From CAYUPI01 sp964446585 (GTDB lineage: Bacteria > Verrucomicrobiota > Verrucomicrobiia > Limisphaerales > UBA8199), in the NCBI GenBank assembly GCA_964446585.1, contig CAYUPI010000001.1:135391-199390 (forward strand): DNA of 64,000 bases. Direction: 5' to 3'. Below the pieces are notes generated by a model that ran no database searches, was not told where the DNA came from, and saw nothing but the letters and a program-made list of their open reading frames with translations. The position numbers were made by a program, and so were the translations under genes. Shown here in pieces: positions 44,982-53,535 of this stretch (position 1 is the stretch's first letter; each line of letters starts with the position of its first letter).

Positions 44982-46238
44982 TTAACCTATATCGAGCGTT
45001 AATTGACTGGCGAGCCTTGCCACGTCGCTACCCGAACCCGGGAGGCAAGGCAGGATTCTGGCGCAACGTTCGCGTGTCCAATCATTCGTCTCGCTTCGAG
45101 GTTTCAGGCCGCCGGTTAACCCGAGTAACCGGTTCCATTCCGCCTGGTGGTTGCGGTTATAGTCGTCCAGGACTGCCGTAGGCGCGTCTTCGCGCAGGAT
45201 TCTTCGCAGCTTGTCTGCCAAATCCTCCGCTTCGGACAAGCCGCTGTTCATGCTCTGCATGCCCACCGGGCCGGTCTGATGGGCTGCATCACCGGCGAGC
45301 CAGCAGCGCTCCCGTCCAAAAGTGCTGGCGAGCCGATGCTCGAATTCGACCACTATGCACCAGACCAATTCGTTAATGCTTGCCAAAAACCAGGGCGCGC
45401 GGTTTCGGGCTCGTTTCAACACGGAGTTCCGGATCGTTTCGTCCTTGCCTGGTTGCGCCAGGCGCAGCGCCACTCGGTCTTTAAGGGGAAACTCACTCGA
45501 CACGTCCGAATGCAGCAACTGGAAGCTCCAGCGATACCGGTTGCCCGGCAGGGGCCAAAGCACGTCTGTCGAGGCGTCGTTCAGCACGACCCGGACCCGA
45601 TGTTCACTATTCGCGTCCGACTCGAATTCGTACACGGCAAAAAACTCTGGTCCAGACAATCGCTTGTCTTCGATGCCGGCCCGTTGGCGGACCAATGAGC
45701 CACGGCCGTCTGCGCCGACGAGAAACCTGGCGGTCACGGCGGAGCTCTGCTTCACCACCGTTTCCCAGTGGGGCACAATGTAGCCGGTCGAGGTCCCGCC
45801 GAGTTTCTCAAGCCGGGCTATCACCGCGCTCTCCTTGGATTCAAATCCCTCCAAGCGATGGTTCCATTGGACCGTGACGCCTGCCTGGCGGAGCCGTTGC
45901 TCGAGCAGATTCTCTAGCGCGTTTTGCGACAGGGTCAGCAGGAATGGGAACTCGCCGCCAAGCTCTGACATCGAGATTTCAGCCTGCTTCAGCGAGCCAT
46001 CATAAAGGGCGACGCGAGAGATCTGCAGACCCTGTTCCAGCACGTCGGCCGCCAGGCCGAGCCGCTGCAGCAATTGCAGCGTGCGCGGATGTAGCGCGCA
46101 GGCGTAGCTCCTGCCCGCCGGCCGGTCTTCCTGGTCGATAATCTTGACCTGGATGCCGGCCTCGGCCAACAGCAGGGCCGTCAGTAAGCCGACCGGCCCG
46201 GCTCCCACAACCAGAACTTCCGTTTGCTCTTCGCGCAT
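44982..46238 (-). CDS. FAD-dependent aromatic-type monooxygenase
   Basis: A 418-residue flavoprotein of the PHBH/UbiH class A monooxygenase family. GxGxxG FAD motif VVGAGPVGLLTALLLAEAG (about 9-27), DG motif FLVGADGRGSLVR (about 172) and the second FAD motif LAGDAAHQTGPVGMQSMNSG (about 310-329) are all present. It would hydroxylate an aromatic or polyketide substrate with NAD(P)H and O2; the substrate is unknown. It forms an operon with a small upstream gene (20 bp gap) and the cNMP-binding gene downstream (5 bp gap). Confidence 0.92.
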   Translation of the reverse strand: MREEQTEVLVVGAGPVGLLTALLLAEAGIQVKIIDQEDRPAGRSYACALHPRTLQLLQRLGLAADVLEQGLQISRVALYDGSLKQAEISMSELGGEFPFLLTLSQNALENLLEQRLRQAGVTVQWNHRLEGFESKESAVIARLEKLGGTSTGYIVPHWETVVKQSSAVTARFLVGADGRGSLVRQRAGIEDKRLSGPEFFAVYEFESDANSEHRVRVVLNDASTDVLWPLPGNRYRWSFQLLHSDVSSEFPLKDRVALRLAQPGKDETIRNSVLKRARNRAPWFLASINELVWCIVVEFEHRLASTFGRERCWLAGDAAHQTGPVGMQSMNSGLSEAEDLADKLRRILREDAPTAVLDDYNRNHQAEWNRLLGLTGGLKPRSETNDWTRERCARILPCLPGSGSDVARLASQLTLDIG

Positions 46239-46258
46239 AATTTCTTGTGGCTAGTCGT

Positions 46259-46537
46259 TCATCTCACCAGGGGCGCAAGGTTAGGAATGGAAATGGCCGG
46301 CGCTCGTTCCAACCGCTTGCCAGCAGCAGCGAGCTCGCGGGTGTTCGGCTGACGCTCGATCTGCGGACTTTCCGTTTGCAGCTTCTTGTCGTCGGGCAAG
46401 TCGTGGTCGAAACCGCGCCTGGCGCAAAGGTACATCCATGTGCTTCGCGCTTCGGACTCGCTGCAGACGGTTAATTCCATGTAGAGCCTTATCAGTGAGG
46501 GTTCGTCTCGGTGGCCACTTTGTTCACCTGTGCTCAT
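46259..46537 (-). CDS. Small hypothetical protein, first gene of monooxygenase operon
   Basis: A 92-residue hydrophilic protein (IRLYMELTVCSESEARSTWM is its most structured part). No family recognised. Evidence that it is real: a strong Shine-Dalgarno AGGAGGGT lies 5 bp before the ATG at 46537, and the stop is 20 bp before the monooxygenase start. It is probably translated as the leader gene of the three-gene operon. Confidence 0.65.
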   Translation of the reverse strand: MSTGEQSGHRDEPSLIRLYMELTVCSESEARSTWMYLCARRGFDHDLPDDKKLQTESPQIERQPNTRELAAAGKRLERAPAISIPNLAPLVR

Positions 46538-46742
46538 TGCACCCTCCTGAATTTCCGACGAACACGACAGGGCAACACTCCATATTTTGCCAATCCCTTC
46601 CCATTTTTTGCGACTGCCTCGGCTCTGGGGAAGCCGGCTAGGGCCGCAGGAAGTGCCGCAAAAGACTGCCTGTAAGGGGTTGACACTCCATGTGGCAGCG
46701 GCTAGGCTTCCGATAGGCTTTCAATCAATTAAAACACACGCC

Positions 46743-47510
46743 ATGTTGATTCGACTGAGTTTAGTCTTCGCAATCCTCCTCGGCTTGGGCGCTACGGCTC
46801 TGAATTTTGCCTTGCTCAAACCGAAGATCACTACCTTGCAGAGCGACCTCGCAAGAGAGACTGCCGAGCACAAGAAATTTGAGGACCAATACCGCCGTAC
46901 CAAGAGCGATTTGGATAAGACCAACGCGGTGCTGAAAACCACGCAAGAGACCCTGAAGGCGACTCAGGAGGAAAAGGACAAGGCTGTCGCCACGGCCACC
47001 TCAGAGAAAAAGCGCGCCGACAAATTATCAGACGATTTAACCAAGACCCGAGCCGAGCGCGATACCTCTCAGCAGGAAGTGGCGGCTTACCGAGCGAGCG
47101 GCCTGAACCCCCAGCAAGCTGCCAACGCCAGCAAAGAGATCAAGCGCCTGCAGGACACGGTGGGAACAATGGAAACAGAAAACAAAGTGCTGCTGCAGAA
47201 GATCACAAAGGTCGAGAACGAATTGGCCGTGTACAAAAACCCCGAGTATAAGGTACTGCTACCTGCCGCTTTGAAAGGGACCGTGCTGGTAGTCGATCCG
47301 AAGTGGAACTTTGTTGTGCTGAGCGTCGGCGGGGATAATGGTGTGCTTCAATACGGCGAACTGCTGGTGAATCGCAGCGGCAAGCTGGTGGCCAAAGTTC
47401 GTGTGAGCAGCGTGCAAAAAGGAAGCTGCGTCGCCAACGTGGTTCCCGGCTGGCAATTAGGTGAAGTCATGGAGGGTGACGTGGTCATTCCCGCCAATCC
47501 AGCCTCGTGA
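46743..47510 (+). CDS. Membrane-anchored coiled-coil protein
   Basis: A 255-residue protein. N-terminal membrane anchor (LIRLSLVFAILLGLGATALN, about 2-21), a long coiled coil (about 28-165, rich in Lys/Glu/Ala/Thr) and a C-terminal small beta domain (about 178-250: KGTVLVVDPKWNFVVLSVGG, VAKVRVSSVQKGSCVANVVP). The last part resembles the beta-barrel found after coiled coils in many verrucomicrobial envelope proteins. The ATG at 46743 begins directly with the anchor, so I reject the longer frame from 46587. The next gene, a lipoprotein, starts 1 bp after the stop. Confidence 0.85.
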   Translation: MLIRLSLVFAILLGLGATALNFALLKPKITTLQSDLARETAEHKKFEDQYRRTKSDLDKTNAVLKTTQETLKATQEEKDKAVATATSEKKRADKLSDDLTKTRAERDTSQQEVAAYRASGLNPQQAANASKEIKRLQDTVGTMETENKVLLQKITKVENELAVYKNPEYKVLLPAALKGTVLVVDPKWNFVVLSVGGDNGVLQYGELLVNRSGKLVAKVRVSSVQKGSCVANVVPGWQLGEVMEGDVVIPANPAS

Positions 47511-47511
47511 A

Positions 47512-47679
47512 ATGAAACGACTCGTCGGCAATCCATTCCTTCTTTGGCTTTTGTTGGCCGCCATGGTCGGCCTGGCGGGTTGCGCGACGACTGAATCTGA
47601 GAATCTCTCCGAGCGGCCCTGGAACGCGCCGAAAGGCTGGGAGACCGGCCTGCCCAGCACGATCAACGAAGGACGCTAA
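47512..47679 (+). CDS. Small lipoprotein (SERPWNAP type)
   Basis: A 55-residue protein too short for many gene finders. Signal peptide with lipobox LAGC (MVGLAGCATT; lipidated Cys at about residue 24), then a short mature tail ending ENLSERPWNAPKGWETGLPS. I recall such SERPWN-type tails as widespread in Verrucomicrobia; this is from memory, and the function is unknown. It starts 1 bp after the coiled-coil gene, so the two are co-translated and may act together at the envelope. Confidence 0.85.
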   Translation: MKRLVGNPFLLWLLLAAMVGLAGCATTESENLSERPWNAPKGWETGLPSTINEGR

Positions 47680-47680
47680 C

Positions 47681-47858
47681 CCAAAAGCACCAAGCACCAA
47701 GCGCCAAGCGCCAGAAAAGTTCCAAAATCCAAACCCCAACCGGGAACCTGGATCTGCTTGGCCACTGAATTTGGAACCTGGTGTTTGATGTTTCGCTGGA
47801 GCTTGGTGCTTGGTCCTTGGTGTTTGTCTGGATGTTGGTTGTTGGAGCTTGGTGCTTT
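47681..47858. repeat. Inverted CCAAGC / GCTTGG word array
   Basis: The left side (47681-47737) is built of CACCAAGC, GCCAAGCG and CCAAAATCC words. The right side (about 47769-47858) uses complementary GGAGCTTGGTGCTTGGTCC words, so the whole can fold as a long imperfect hairpin. It fills the 189-bp gap between the lipoprotein and the 5-FCL gene. A second member lies at 63181-63350. Confidence 0.75.
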
Positions 47859-47868
47859 CAGTCACCGG

Positions 47869-48447
47869 TCAGAGCTCAATCCAGCGCGTCGGCGTCAAGA
47901 TGCAATCCAATTCTGCGTCGTGCGGTTCCACCGGGATTTCGCCGACGATCTGTTCGTCGAAGGCGACGCCGCAGGAAGTGCCGCGCACCACCGCCAATAA
48001 CTGGTCGTAAAACCCTTTTCCGCGGCCCAGCCGGCGGCCATGCAAGTCGAAGGCGACTCCCGGCACCAGGATTAAGTCCAGTCGGTTTGAGGGAAACTCC
48101 GCGCAACGTTCTACCGGTTCGCGGATGCCATATCGGCCCGGTTCGACGTCTCGCGCGGGTTCACGGACTTCGCATGCGATGTAGCTGTTGTCTTCCGGCA
48201 CGAAGCGAGGCAGAGCAATAGTCTTTCCCGCGCCGAGAGCGTCCGACAGCAAGGGCCAAAGGTCGGGTTCTTCTGGCAGTGGAGCATAGAACAGGACCGA
48301 TTTGGCCTGCCGCCACACGGCTTGTTGTTGCAGCAACGCCCGCGCCCGTCCGCTGGCGGCAACCCGTTGGGCTGGCATCACGCGTTTCAACTCGGCGCGG
48401 ATACGGCGGCGAAGTGCAACTTTGTTGTCCTGGACAGACGTGCCCAT
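47869..48447 (-). CDS. 5-formyltetrahydrofolate cyclo-ligase
   Basis: A 192-residue enzyme that uses ATP to return 5-formyl-THF to 5,10-methenyl-THF in folate one-carbon metabolism. Conserved features: RRRIRAELKRVMPAQ near the N-terminus, LVPGVAFDLHGRRLGRGKGF then YDQLL (the ATP/folate-binding signature, about 130-155), and normal family length. It lies 22 bp downstream of rarA on the same strand. Proteobacterial homologues are called ygfA or fau; I do not assign a symbol. Confidence 0.95.
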   Translation of the reverse strand: MGTSVQDNKVALRRRIRAELKRVMPAQRVAASGRARALLQQQAVWRQAKSVLFYAPLPEEPDLWPLLSDALGAGKTIALPRFVPEDNSYIACEVREPARDVEPGRYGIREPVERCAEFPSNRLDLILVPGVAFDLHGRRLGRGKGFYDQLLAVVRGTSCGVAFDEQIVGEIPVEPHDAELDCILTPTRWIEL

Positions 48448-48469
48448 CCGAATCGCTTTCTAAGAGTTG

Positions 48470-49900
48470 TTACCCCTCTTTGACTTTGGACTTCGGACTT
48501 TCAACCCTCCGCGGTGCTGCTCCTGAGGACGGGTGGACTTTGGACTGTTCGAGGAGCGTTCGCCACTTCTCCACTCGCTCCTTGATCTTCTTTTCCGCTC
48601 CCTGGTCGGTTGGCTTATAGTAGCGCCGCAGCGCCCCTAGATAATCCTGGGAGACAAAATGGCCGGCGAAATCATGAGCGTACTGATAACCTTCTCCGTG
48701 ACCAAGCCGCTTCGCGCCCTGATAATGGGCGTCCCGCAAATGCTCCGGTACGGCCAGGGTGCGGCCGGATTCGACGTCCTTAATCGCCGCGTCAATGGCC
48801 AGGATCGTGCTATTGCTCTTGGGGGCCGTGGCGATGTAAATCACCGCCTCCGCCAGCGGAATCCGCGCCTCCGGCCAGCCGATGAATTCCGCCGCCTGAA
48901 AGGCGGCGCTGGCCACCACCAGTGCCATCGGGTCCGCCATACCGACGTCTTCCGCGGCGTGAATAACAATCCGCCGCGCGATGAAACGCGGGTCCTCGCC
49001 CGCGTGAATCATTTTGGCCAGCCAATACAGCGCCGCGTCCGGGTCGCTGCCGCGCATCGATTTGATGAAGGCTGAGATCGTATCATAGTGGGCGTCTTCA
49101 TCATCATAGACCACCGCCTTTTTCTGGATGCTTTGCTCGGCCGTGGCCAAATCAATGCGGACAATTCCCGCGGCGTCCGGGGCCGTGGTCAGGGCGGCGA
49201 TTTCCAGCGAGTTCAGCGCCTTGCGGGCGTCACCGTCCGAGAGCCTGGCCAGGTGGCGCAGGGCCGCCTCGTCGGCCTCGATTTTTATTGTGCCCAGGCC
49301 GCGCTCAGGATCGGCCAGCGCGCGCTCAAGCAACTGAAACAACTCCGCCTCGCTCAGCGGCCGCAGCTCAAAAATCTGCGAACGCGAGACCAGCGGAGAA
49401 TTGACAAAGAAAAACGGATTATGCGTCGTGGCGCCGATGAGGCGGACCACGCCGCCTTCCACGTCCGGCAGCAGCACGTCCTGTTGCGCTTTGTTGAAGC
49501 GATGGATTTCGTCGATGAACAGGATAGTAGATTGGCCTGTGTTTTGGAGACGATTGGCAGCGGCCGAAAGGAGCCGACGCATCTCCGCCACATTGGATTC
49601 CACGCCGCTGATTCGTTCGAACTTGCTCCGGGTCTGACGCGCGATGATTTCCGCCAGGGAGGTCTTGCCCGTGCCAGGCGGCCCGTAGAAGATCAAGGAT
49701 TGGATGCGGTCGGCCTCTATCGCGCGGCGCAACAATTGGCCCGGGGCGAGGATGTGCGATTGGCCGGCGAATTCCGTTAAGTCACGGGGCCGCATCCGCG
49801 CCGCCAGCGGCCGATTGCGAAACACGCGATCTTCTGCCGCTCCTTCCTGGCCTGGGGTCTCGGGTCCCGCCAGTGCGGCGAACAAATCGTCTCGTGGCAT
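48470..49900 (-). CDS. rarA: Replication-associated recombination protein A
   Basis: A 476-residue AAA+ ATPase related to clamp loaders (also called MgsA) that acts at stalled replication forks. Walker A GPPGTGKT (about 71-78), Walker B LFIDEIHRF, sensor region IGATTHNPFFFVNSPLVSRS, and the conserved C-terminal tetramerisation part (YDTISAFIKSMRGSDPDAAL) are all present. The family normally ends soon after the DYLG and PTDQGAEK region. Here the last ~24 residues (VHPSSGAAPRRVESPKSKVK) are encoded by repeat DNA (48474-48545), so the natural end may have been replaced. Confidence 0.96.
   Translation of the reverse strand: MPRDDLFAALAGPETPGQEGAAEDRVFRNRPLAARMRPRDLTEFAGQSHILAPGQLLRRAIEADRIQSLIFYGPPGTGKTSLAEIIARQTRSKFERISGVESNVAEMRRLLSAAANRLQNTGQSTILFIDEIHRFNKAQQDVLLPDVEGGVVRLIGATTHNPFFFVNSPLVSRSQIFELRPLSEAELFQLLERALADPERGLGTIKIEADEAALRHLARLSDGDARKALNSLEIAALTTAPDAAGIVRIDLATAEQSIQKKAVVYDDEDAHYDTISAFIKSMRGSDPDAALYWLAKMIHAGEDPRFIARRIVIHAAEDVGMADPMALVVASAAFQAAEFIGWPEARIPLAEAVIYIATAPKSNSTILAIDAAIKDVESGRTLAVPEHLRDAHYQGAKRLGHGEGYQYAHDFAGHFVSQDYLGALRRYYKPTDQGAEKKIKERVEKWRTLLEQSKVHPSSGAAPRRVESPKSKVKEG
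48474..48545. repeat. GACTTTGG/CTTCGGAC word array with shared hairpin element
   Basis: GACTTTGGACTTCGGACTTT words flank a hairpin element at 48505-48536 that is the inverted, near-identical copy of 16600-16637 in the AddB-like gene. It encodes the C-terminal tail of RarA. Confidence 0.75.
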
Positions 49901-49955
49901 AGCCGAAACCTAGCAGCGATCCGCGGCAAAACCCAGTCCAAAAGCTCCCTAGCGA

Positions 49956-51047
49956 CTATTTGATTGCTCTTCTGAGGAACGGCTCGAGGCCCTGGGCATT
50001 GAAGTAGAAACCAAGGGAGTTCGGGTGCACGCCATCTACCAAACCAGCAGTCTGCTGCGGGTTCAACATTTTGAGGCCGTCCACGAATCGAATCCAACGG
50101 TCACCAGCCTTGCGCCGCGTCTCGACAAACTCCCGGGTGCTGCGGCGCTTGTCCGACAGTTGACGAGCGACCTCGCCTGAGGTCTCCTCTCCCGGGAAAT
50201 AGAAAGGGCTGGTCACAAGGATAGGCACACGGGGCAGTTTTTTGCGCAAGACATCCACGAACGGCGGAAGCGCTTTGGCGTATTGTTCCGCGGTGGGATT
50301 GCCCCAGAAGTCGAGCACGATGCAGGAAGGCGTCAGCTCGGAGATAGCTTCCGCCAGAGCCGGCTCGCCGAGTCCGTTACCACTGAAGCCCAGGTTCACA
50401 AAGTCGGCGTTGAGGCGGCGTTCGAGGATTGCCTGGCAGGAGCCGCCCGGGTTGGAAGCGCAACCGCCCTGCGTAATGCTCGAACCGTAATAGACGATCG
50501 GCTTCTGGACAGCATAGGGCGTGGCCGGCTCCAGGCGCGCGTCGGCGTCCAGACTCATCTCCTGCACCGTGACCGCCTTGTAAAGCGGCAGATAAAGGGT
50601 AATGTCGCGTATTTTGCGCTCGCGCCCGACCCGCCATTCCTTGGTGATTTTGCCCGATTCGTCTGGCCAGGCGCTGGCCAAATAGTCGCGGCCGACGTAG
50701 ATGTCGAAGCCGTTCTCTCCCACGCTCGCCATGTGATGCATGTTCGAGAACTTGGGATTCTCGGCGACGATTCCGACTGTCATGGAGTCAGTTCGGAACC
50801 GGATCCGGCCGCCGCTAGGATCCTGGGCCAGGTGCCACACAGGCGGGCGAAACGTGTCTTTCAATCTGGCCGGCAAACGTCGGAGCGCGGACTTGTCTTC
50901 GTTGAACCAGGGCAGGCCATAGACTCTCAACCGGGGGTCAGGAAAAGCTATGTGTTGCCGCTCGGCCGACGCGTCGGCACCGGCGCTCGAGAAGGCGCAT
51001 TCGAGAACAAGGAAGGTAAGAACGAGCAGCGATGAAGATGGTGGCAT
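49956..51047 (-). CDS. SGNH/GDSL-family hydrolase
   Basis: A 363-residue secreted protein. Signal peptide about 1-24 (SSSLLVLTFLVLECAFSSAG). An N-terminal beta domain of about 150 residues precedes the SGNH esterase domain. Block I is YYGSSITQGG (nucleophile Ser in GSS), the Gly block is GFSGNGLGEPAL, the Asn block is reduced to DFWGNPT, and block V DGVHPNSLGF holds the catalytic Asp-His. It is likely an acyl- or acetyl-esterase on carbohydrate. Its start overlaps the stop of the HtrA-like gene by 1 bp (TGATG), so it belongs to that operon. Confidence 0.9.
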   Translation of the reverse strand: MPPSSSLLVLTFLVLECAFSSAGADASAERQHIAFPDPRLRVYGLPWFNEDKSALRRLPARLKDTFRPPVWHLAQDPSGGRIRFRTDSMTVGIVAENPKFSNMHHMASVGENGFDIYVGRDYLASAWPDESGKITKEWRVGRERKIRDITLYLPLYKAVTVQEMSLDADARLEPATPYAVQKPIVYYGSSITQGGCASNPGGSCQAILERRLNADFVNLGFSGNGLGEPALAEAISELTPSCIVLDFWGNPTAEQYAKALPPFVDVLRKKLPRVPILVTSPFYFPGEETSGEVARQLSDKRRSTREFVETRRKAGDRWIRFVDGLKMLNPQQTAGLVDGVHPNSLGFYFNAQGLEPFLRRAIK

Positions 51048-52126
51048 CAGCTTACCTGGGGTTGAGCCGCCTTGGTTTTAAGCTCCTGGAAAATCCGCCG
51101 GACCAGTTTGGCGGGCAGCGCGTAAGTTGTGACGCGGCTCGCTCGGGCGATGTTGAGGCCGATGGCCTTGCCGTCGAGGTTTACCAGCGGGCCGCCGCAC
51201 AACCATGGCTGCAGTATGGTGTCATGCTCGATCGCCTGTTCGAATCCTTCAGCCCGCTTGCTCGTGCCGCCCGACAGGCGGCTGGAGCGTTGCTCGGGGA
51301 AAAAATCGCCTGAGTCCGGAACGGCACTCGGCAGCATCATCCGTACATCGGCATCGAACTGCTCCTCGGCGCGTTGAATGCGCAGCTTGATAGTTTGGCT
51401 CTCGCGGAACTCGCGGAGCATATCGACGACCTGCTCGCGGTTGGTCACGGTCGTGCCGTTCACGCCCAGAATGACGTCGCCCCGCTTCAGCCCTGCCTGG
51501 GCGGCGCCGAACCCGGCATGGATGTCCCCGAGGCGCGTGTCGGAACCATTCGACTCGAAGCGGACTCCAATGAACGCTCGCGACGGGCGGACTCTGTGCG
51601 GCAACGCGCTGACGATGCCGACGGCGTGCGGTGTCGGCGCAATTCCGGGCGTGATCGCCCACTGGCCGATCGCCACCTCTTCGTCCGACCAGGGCATCGG
51701 CTTGAGGCCCTTCGCCTGCACCCGAACCAGCGCCACGTCATCACTTTCGTCCGTCGCGACTACGTCGGCGTTCACCTCCTGCTCGGTCGCGAGCCAACAG
51801 GTCAGCTTGCCCTTCTTTAGTTCGCTGGCCTTCGTCAGCACAAGTCCTTTGGCGTCTGCCACCATCCCCAGCGCGACGGTTGTCCCGTCCACGTTCAATT
51901 TCACGATCGAGTTGCGCGTGGCTTCTGATACCGGCGCAAACGCGCGCAAAGTCTCCTCCCCGTTGCGAAAACGGCTGTGGGGGAGAGACGAAGCCGGCGA
52001 CGAATCCTGCGCTGCGGCACCTGAAAAGAGCGACGCGAGCGCCAACACCGCGCATGTACACGATGGTGGAAGCAGAGCGAATTTTACCGAGGCTCCCAAC
52101 CTGAATTTTTCATGCTCTTGCTTCAT
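51047..52126 (-). CDS. HtrA-like pseudoprotease with inserted PDZ domain
   Basis: A 359-residue exported protein. Signal about 15-39. The first half of a trypsin-like domain (about 70-180) has GLVLTKASEL where proteases have GLVLTNAHVV, so the catalytic His is Ser101; Asp130 is kept (ESDDVALVRV). A PDZ domain (about 183-262) comes next, and only then the end of the protease fold (LCGGPLVNLDGKAIGLN, about 309-325), where the nucleophile Ser of GDSGGPL is Cys310. The fold thus has a PDZ inserted before the active-site loop, and two of three catalytic residues are lost. Probably a binding or regulatory partner of the intact protease 47 bp upstream. Confidence 0.85.
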   Translation of the reverse strand: MKQEHEKFRLGASVKFALLPPSCTCAVLALASLFSGAAAQDSSPASSLPHSRFRNGEETLRAFAPVSEATRNSIVKLNVDGTTVALGMVADAKGLVLTKASELKKGKLTCWLATEQEVNADVVATDESDDVALVRVQAKGLKPMPWSDEEVAIGQWAITPGIAPTPHAVGIVSALPHRVRPSRAFIGVRFESNGSDTRLGDIHAGFGAAQAGLKRGDVILGVNGTTVTNREQVVDMLREFRESQTIKLRIQRAEEQFDADVRMMLPSAVPDSGDFFPEQRSSRLSGGTSKRAEGFEQAIEHDTILQPWLCGGPLVNLDGKAIGLNIARASRVTTYALPAKLVRRIFQELKTKAAQPQVS

Positions 52127-52173
52127 TGGTGCTGCGGATCTCTGACTCGTCGATTACTCGCACGCCGGGCGCT

Positions 52174-53319
52174 TTAATTGTGGCTCGGCAGCGCCTCAAG
52201 TTTCACCTCGAGCGACATCACCTTTTCGCCGCGTTTGATTTCGAGATTCAACGTCTCGCCGGGTTGGCCTTCCTCCACCCAACGCTGAAAAGCTGCCGCC
52301 GCCTTGATGTCGCGTCCCTCCACCTTGAGCACCACGTCCCCCTCTTTCAGTCCCGCCTTGAAGGCCGGACCTTGTTCGTCAATCGACAAAACGCGGAACC
52401 CCTCGGCCGCGTCAACACCGCTGGCGCCGACATATGCCCGCGACGACCGCTCCGACTTGCGCTCACCGTCTTGTTTCACCATTTGGTTCCAATTCTGCGT
52501 GAATTGGGTAATGGCCACATGAAAATTCGCCGTCAGCGAACTGCTGATGTAGCTGTGGATGCCGATGACCCGGCCATACATGTCAATCAACGGTCCGCCG
52601 GAATCGCCCGGGCTGATCGTGCAATCAGTTTGCACCGTGCCTTCTTCCAACCGGATTATCCTCCCCAGGCGCGTTACCAGTGAGCGCTTCAGATTGAATC
52701 CACCCGGATGGCCGAGCGCCAGCACCCAATCCCCGACGCGCGCCTCTTCCAGGTCCCCTACGGGCACATGCGGCCAGACGCCTCGGTCAGTGATCCGGAT
52801 CAGGCCACTGTCGCTGTCGCGGGCAACTCCCAGTGTTTTGCCCCGGGTCTTCCTGCCGTCAGCAAAGGTCAACCGAACCTCGCGACCAGCTTCGCCGCCT
52901 ACATGACCGGCGGTCAAAACCAGGCCGTCTTCCGAGATGATGACGCCGCTGCCACTGCCACCGCCGACTTCCACGTCCACGACTGCGGGAGTCACGCGCC
53001 GGACCAGGTTTTTGACCCTTTGCTCCATCGCTTTCAGGTCGGCGAGCGAACTCGGCGTGGCTTTGGTGAAGGCAGGCGCCAGGTCCTTGCTGTTGGCCGC
53101 GGCAGGTTTGGGAGCGCTCATCCATGCCGGGGCTGGTGAGCTGGCGTCAGGTCTTGCCGCGTCGTTTTCGGATCTTGGCCCTTGCTTGTTTGAATTGTCC
53201 GATTTTGGTGAAACGGCGGAAGGTTCTCCGCCCAGCGCAGTCGTGACTGTCAGCGCTGCAGCCAACAGCCAGCACGCCCATGGTGAGCACTTAAACTCGT
53301 TTTCGTCTCTCTGAGACAT
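52174..53319 (-). CDS. HtrA/DegP-like serine protease (S1C) with PDZ
   Basis: A 381-residue periplasmic protease. Signal peptide about 12-31 (WACWLLAAALTVTTALGG), a Ser/Pro/Ala-rich linker, and a trypsin-like domain with catalytic His139 (LVLTAGHVGG), Asp170 (ARDSDSGLIRI) and Ser240 (PGDSGGPL). A PDZ domain follows at about 295-375 (AYVGASGV, GPAFKAGLKEGDVVLKVEG). It should degrade or refold misfolded envelope proteins. I start at the ATG at 53319 (MSQRDENEF) because the signal peptide follows; the longer frame to 53385 puts a second hydrophobic stretch first. First gene of a three-gene operon. Confidence 0.92.
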   Translation of the reverse strand: MSQRDENEFKCSPWACWLLAAALTVTTALGGEPSAVSPKSDNSNKQGPRSENDAARPDASSPAPAWMSAPKPAAANSKDLAPAFTKATPSSLADLKAMEQRVKNLVRRVTPAVVDVEVGGGSGSGVIISEDGLVLTAGHVGGEAGREVRLTFADGRKTRGKTLGVARDSDSGLIRITDRGVWPHVPVGDLEEARVGDWVLALGHPGGFNLKRSLVTRLGRIIRLEEGTVQTDCTISPGDSGGPLIDMYGRVIGIHSYISSSLTANFHVAITQFTQNWNQMVKQDGERKSERSSRAYVGASGVDAAEGFRVLSIDEQGPAFKAGLKEGDVVLKVEGRDIKAAAAFQRWVEEGQPGETLNLEIKRGEKVMSLEVKLEALPSHN

Positions 53320-53479
53320 CAGTTTTGGCCTCGAACAGGCGATAACGACCAAAGCAAACATTGGGCCGCCGCCGTCAGGCTTCAACGCACTTTAACCTGC
53401 TGCATGCCACGGTCAAGCGACACGGGCGCAGTAAGTGCGTCGAGACTCGGGAGGGCAGGGGAACACCGCCGGGATTGGC

Positions 53480-53509
53480 AAAAGAAAAGGGGGCCTGGAA
53501 GGCCCCCTT
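53480..53509 (-). terminator. Rho-independent terminator
   Basis: Read on the minus strand: AAGGGGGCC-TTCC-AGGCCCCCTT hairpin followed by TTTTCTTTT, 27 bp after the stop of the HYR-like gene at 53536. A strong stem plus T-tract in the right orientation. Confidence 0.88.
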
Positions 53510-53535
53510 GAAGTTCTCAAACCTCGAGCAGCGAC

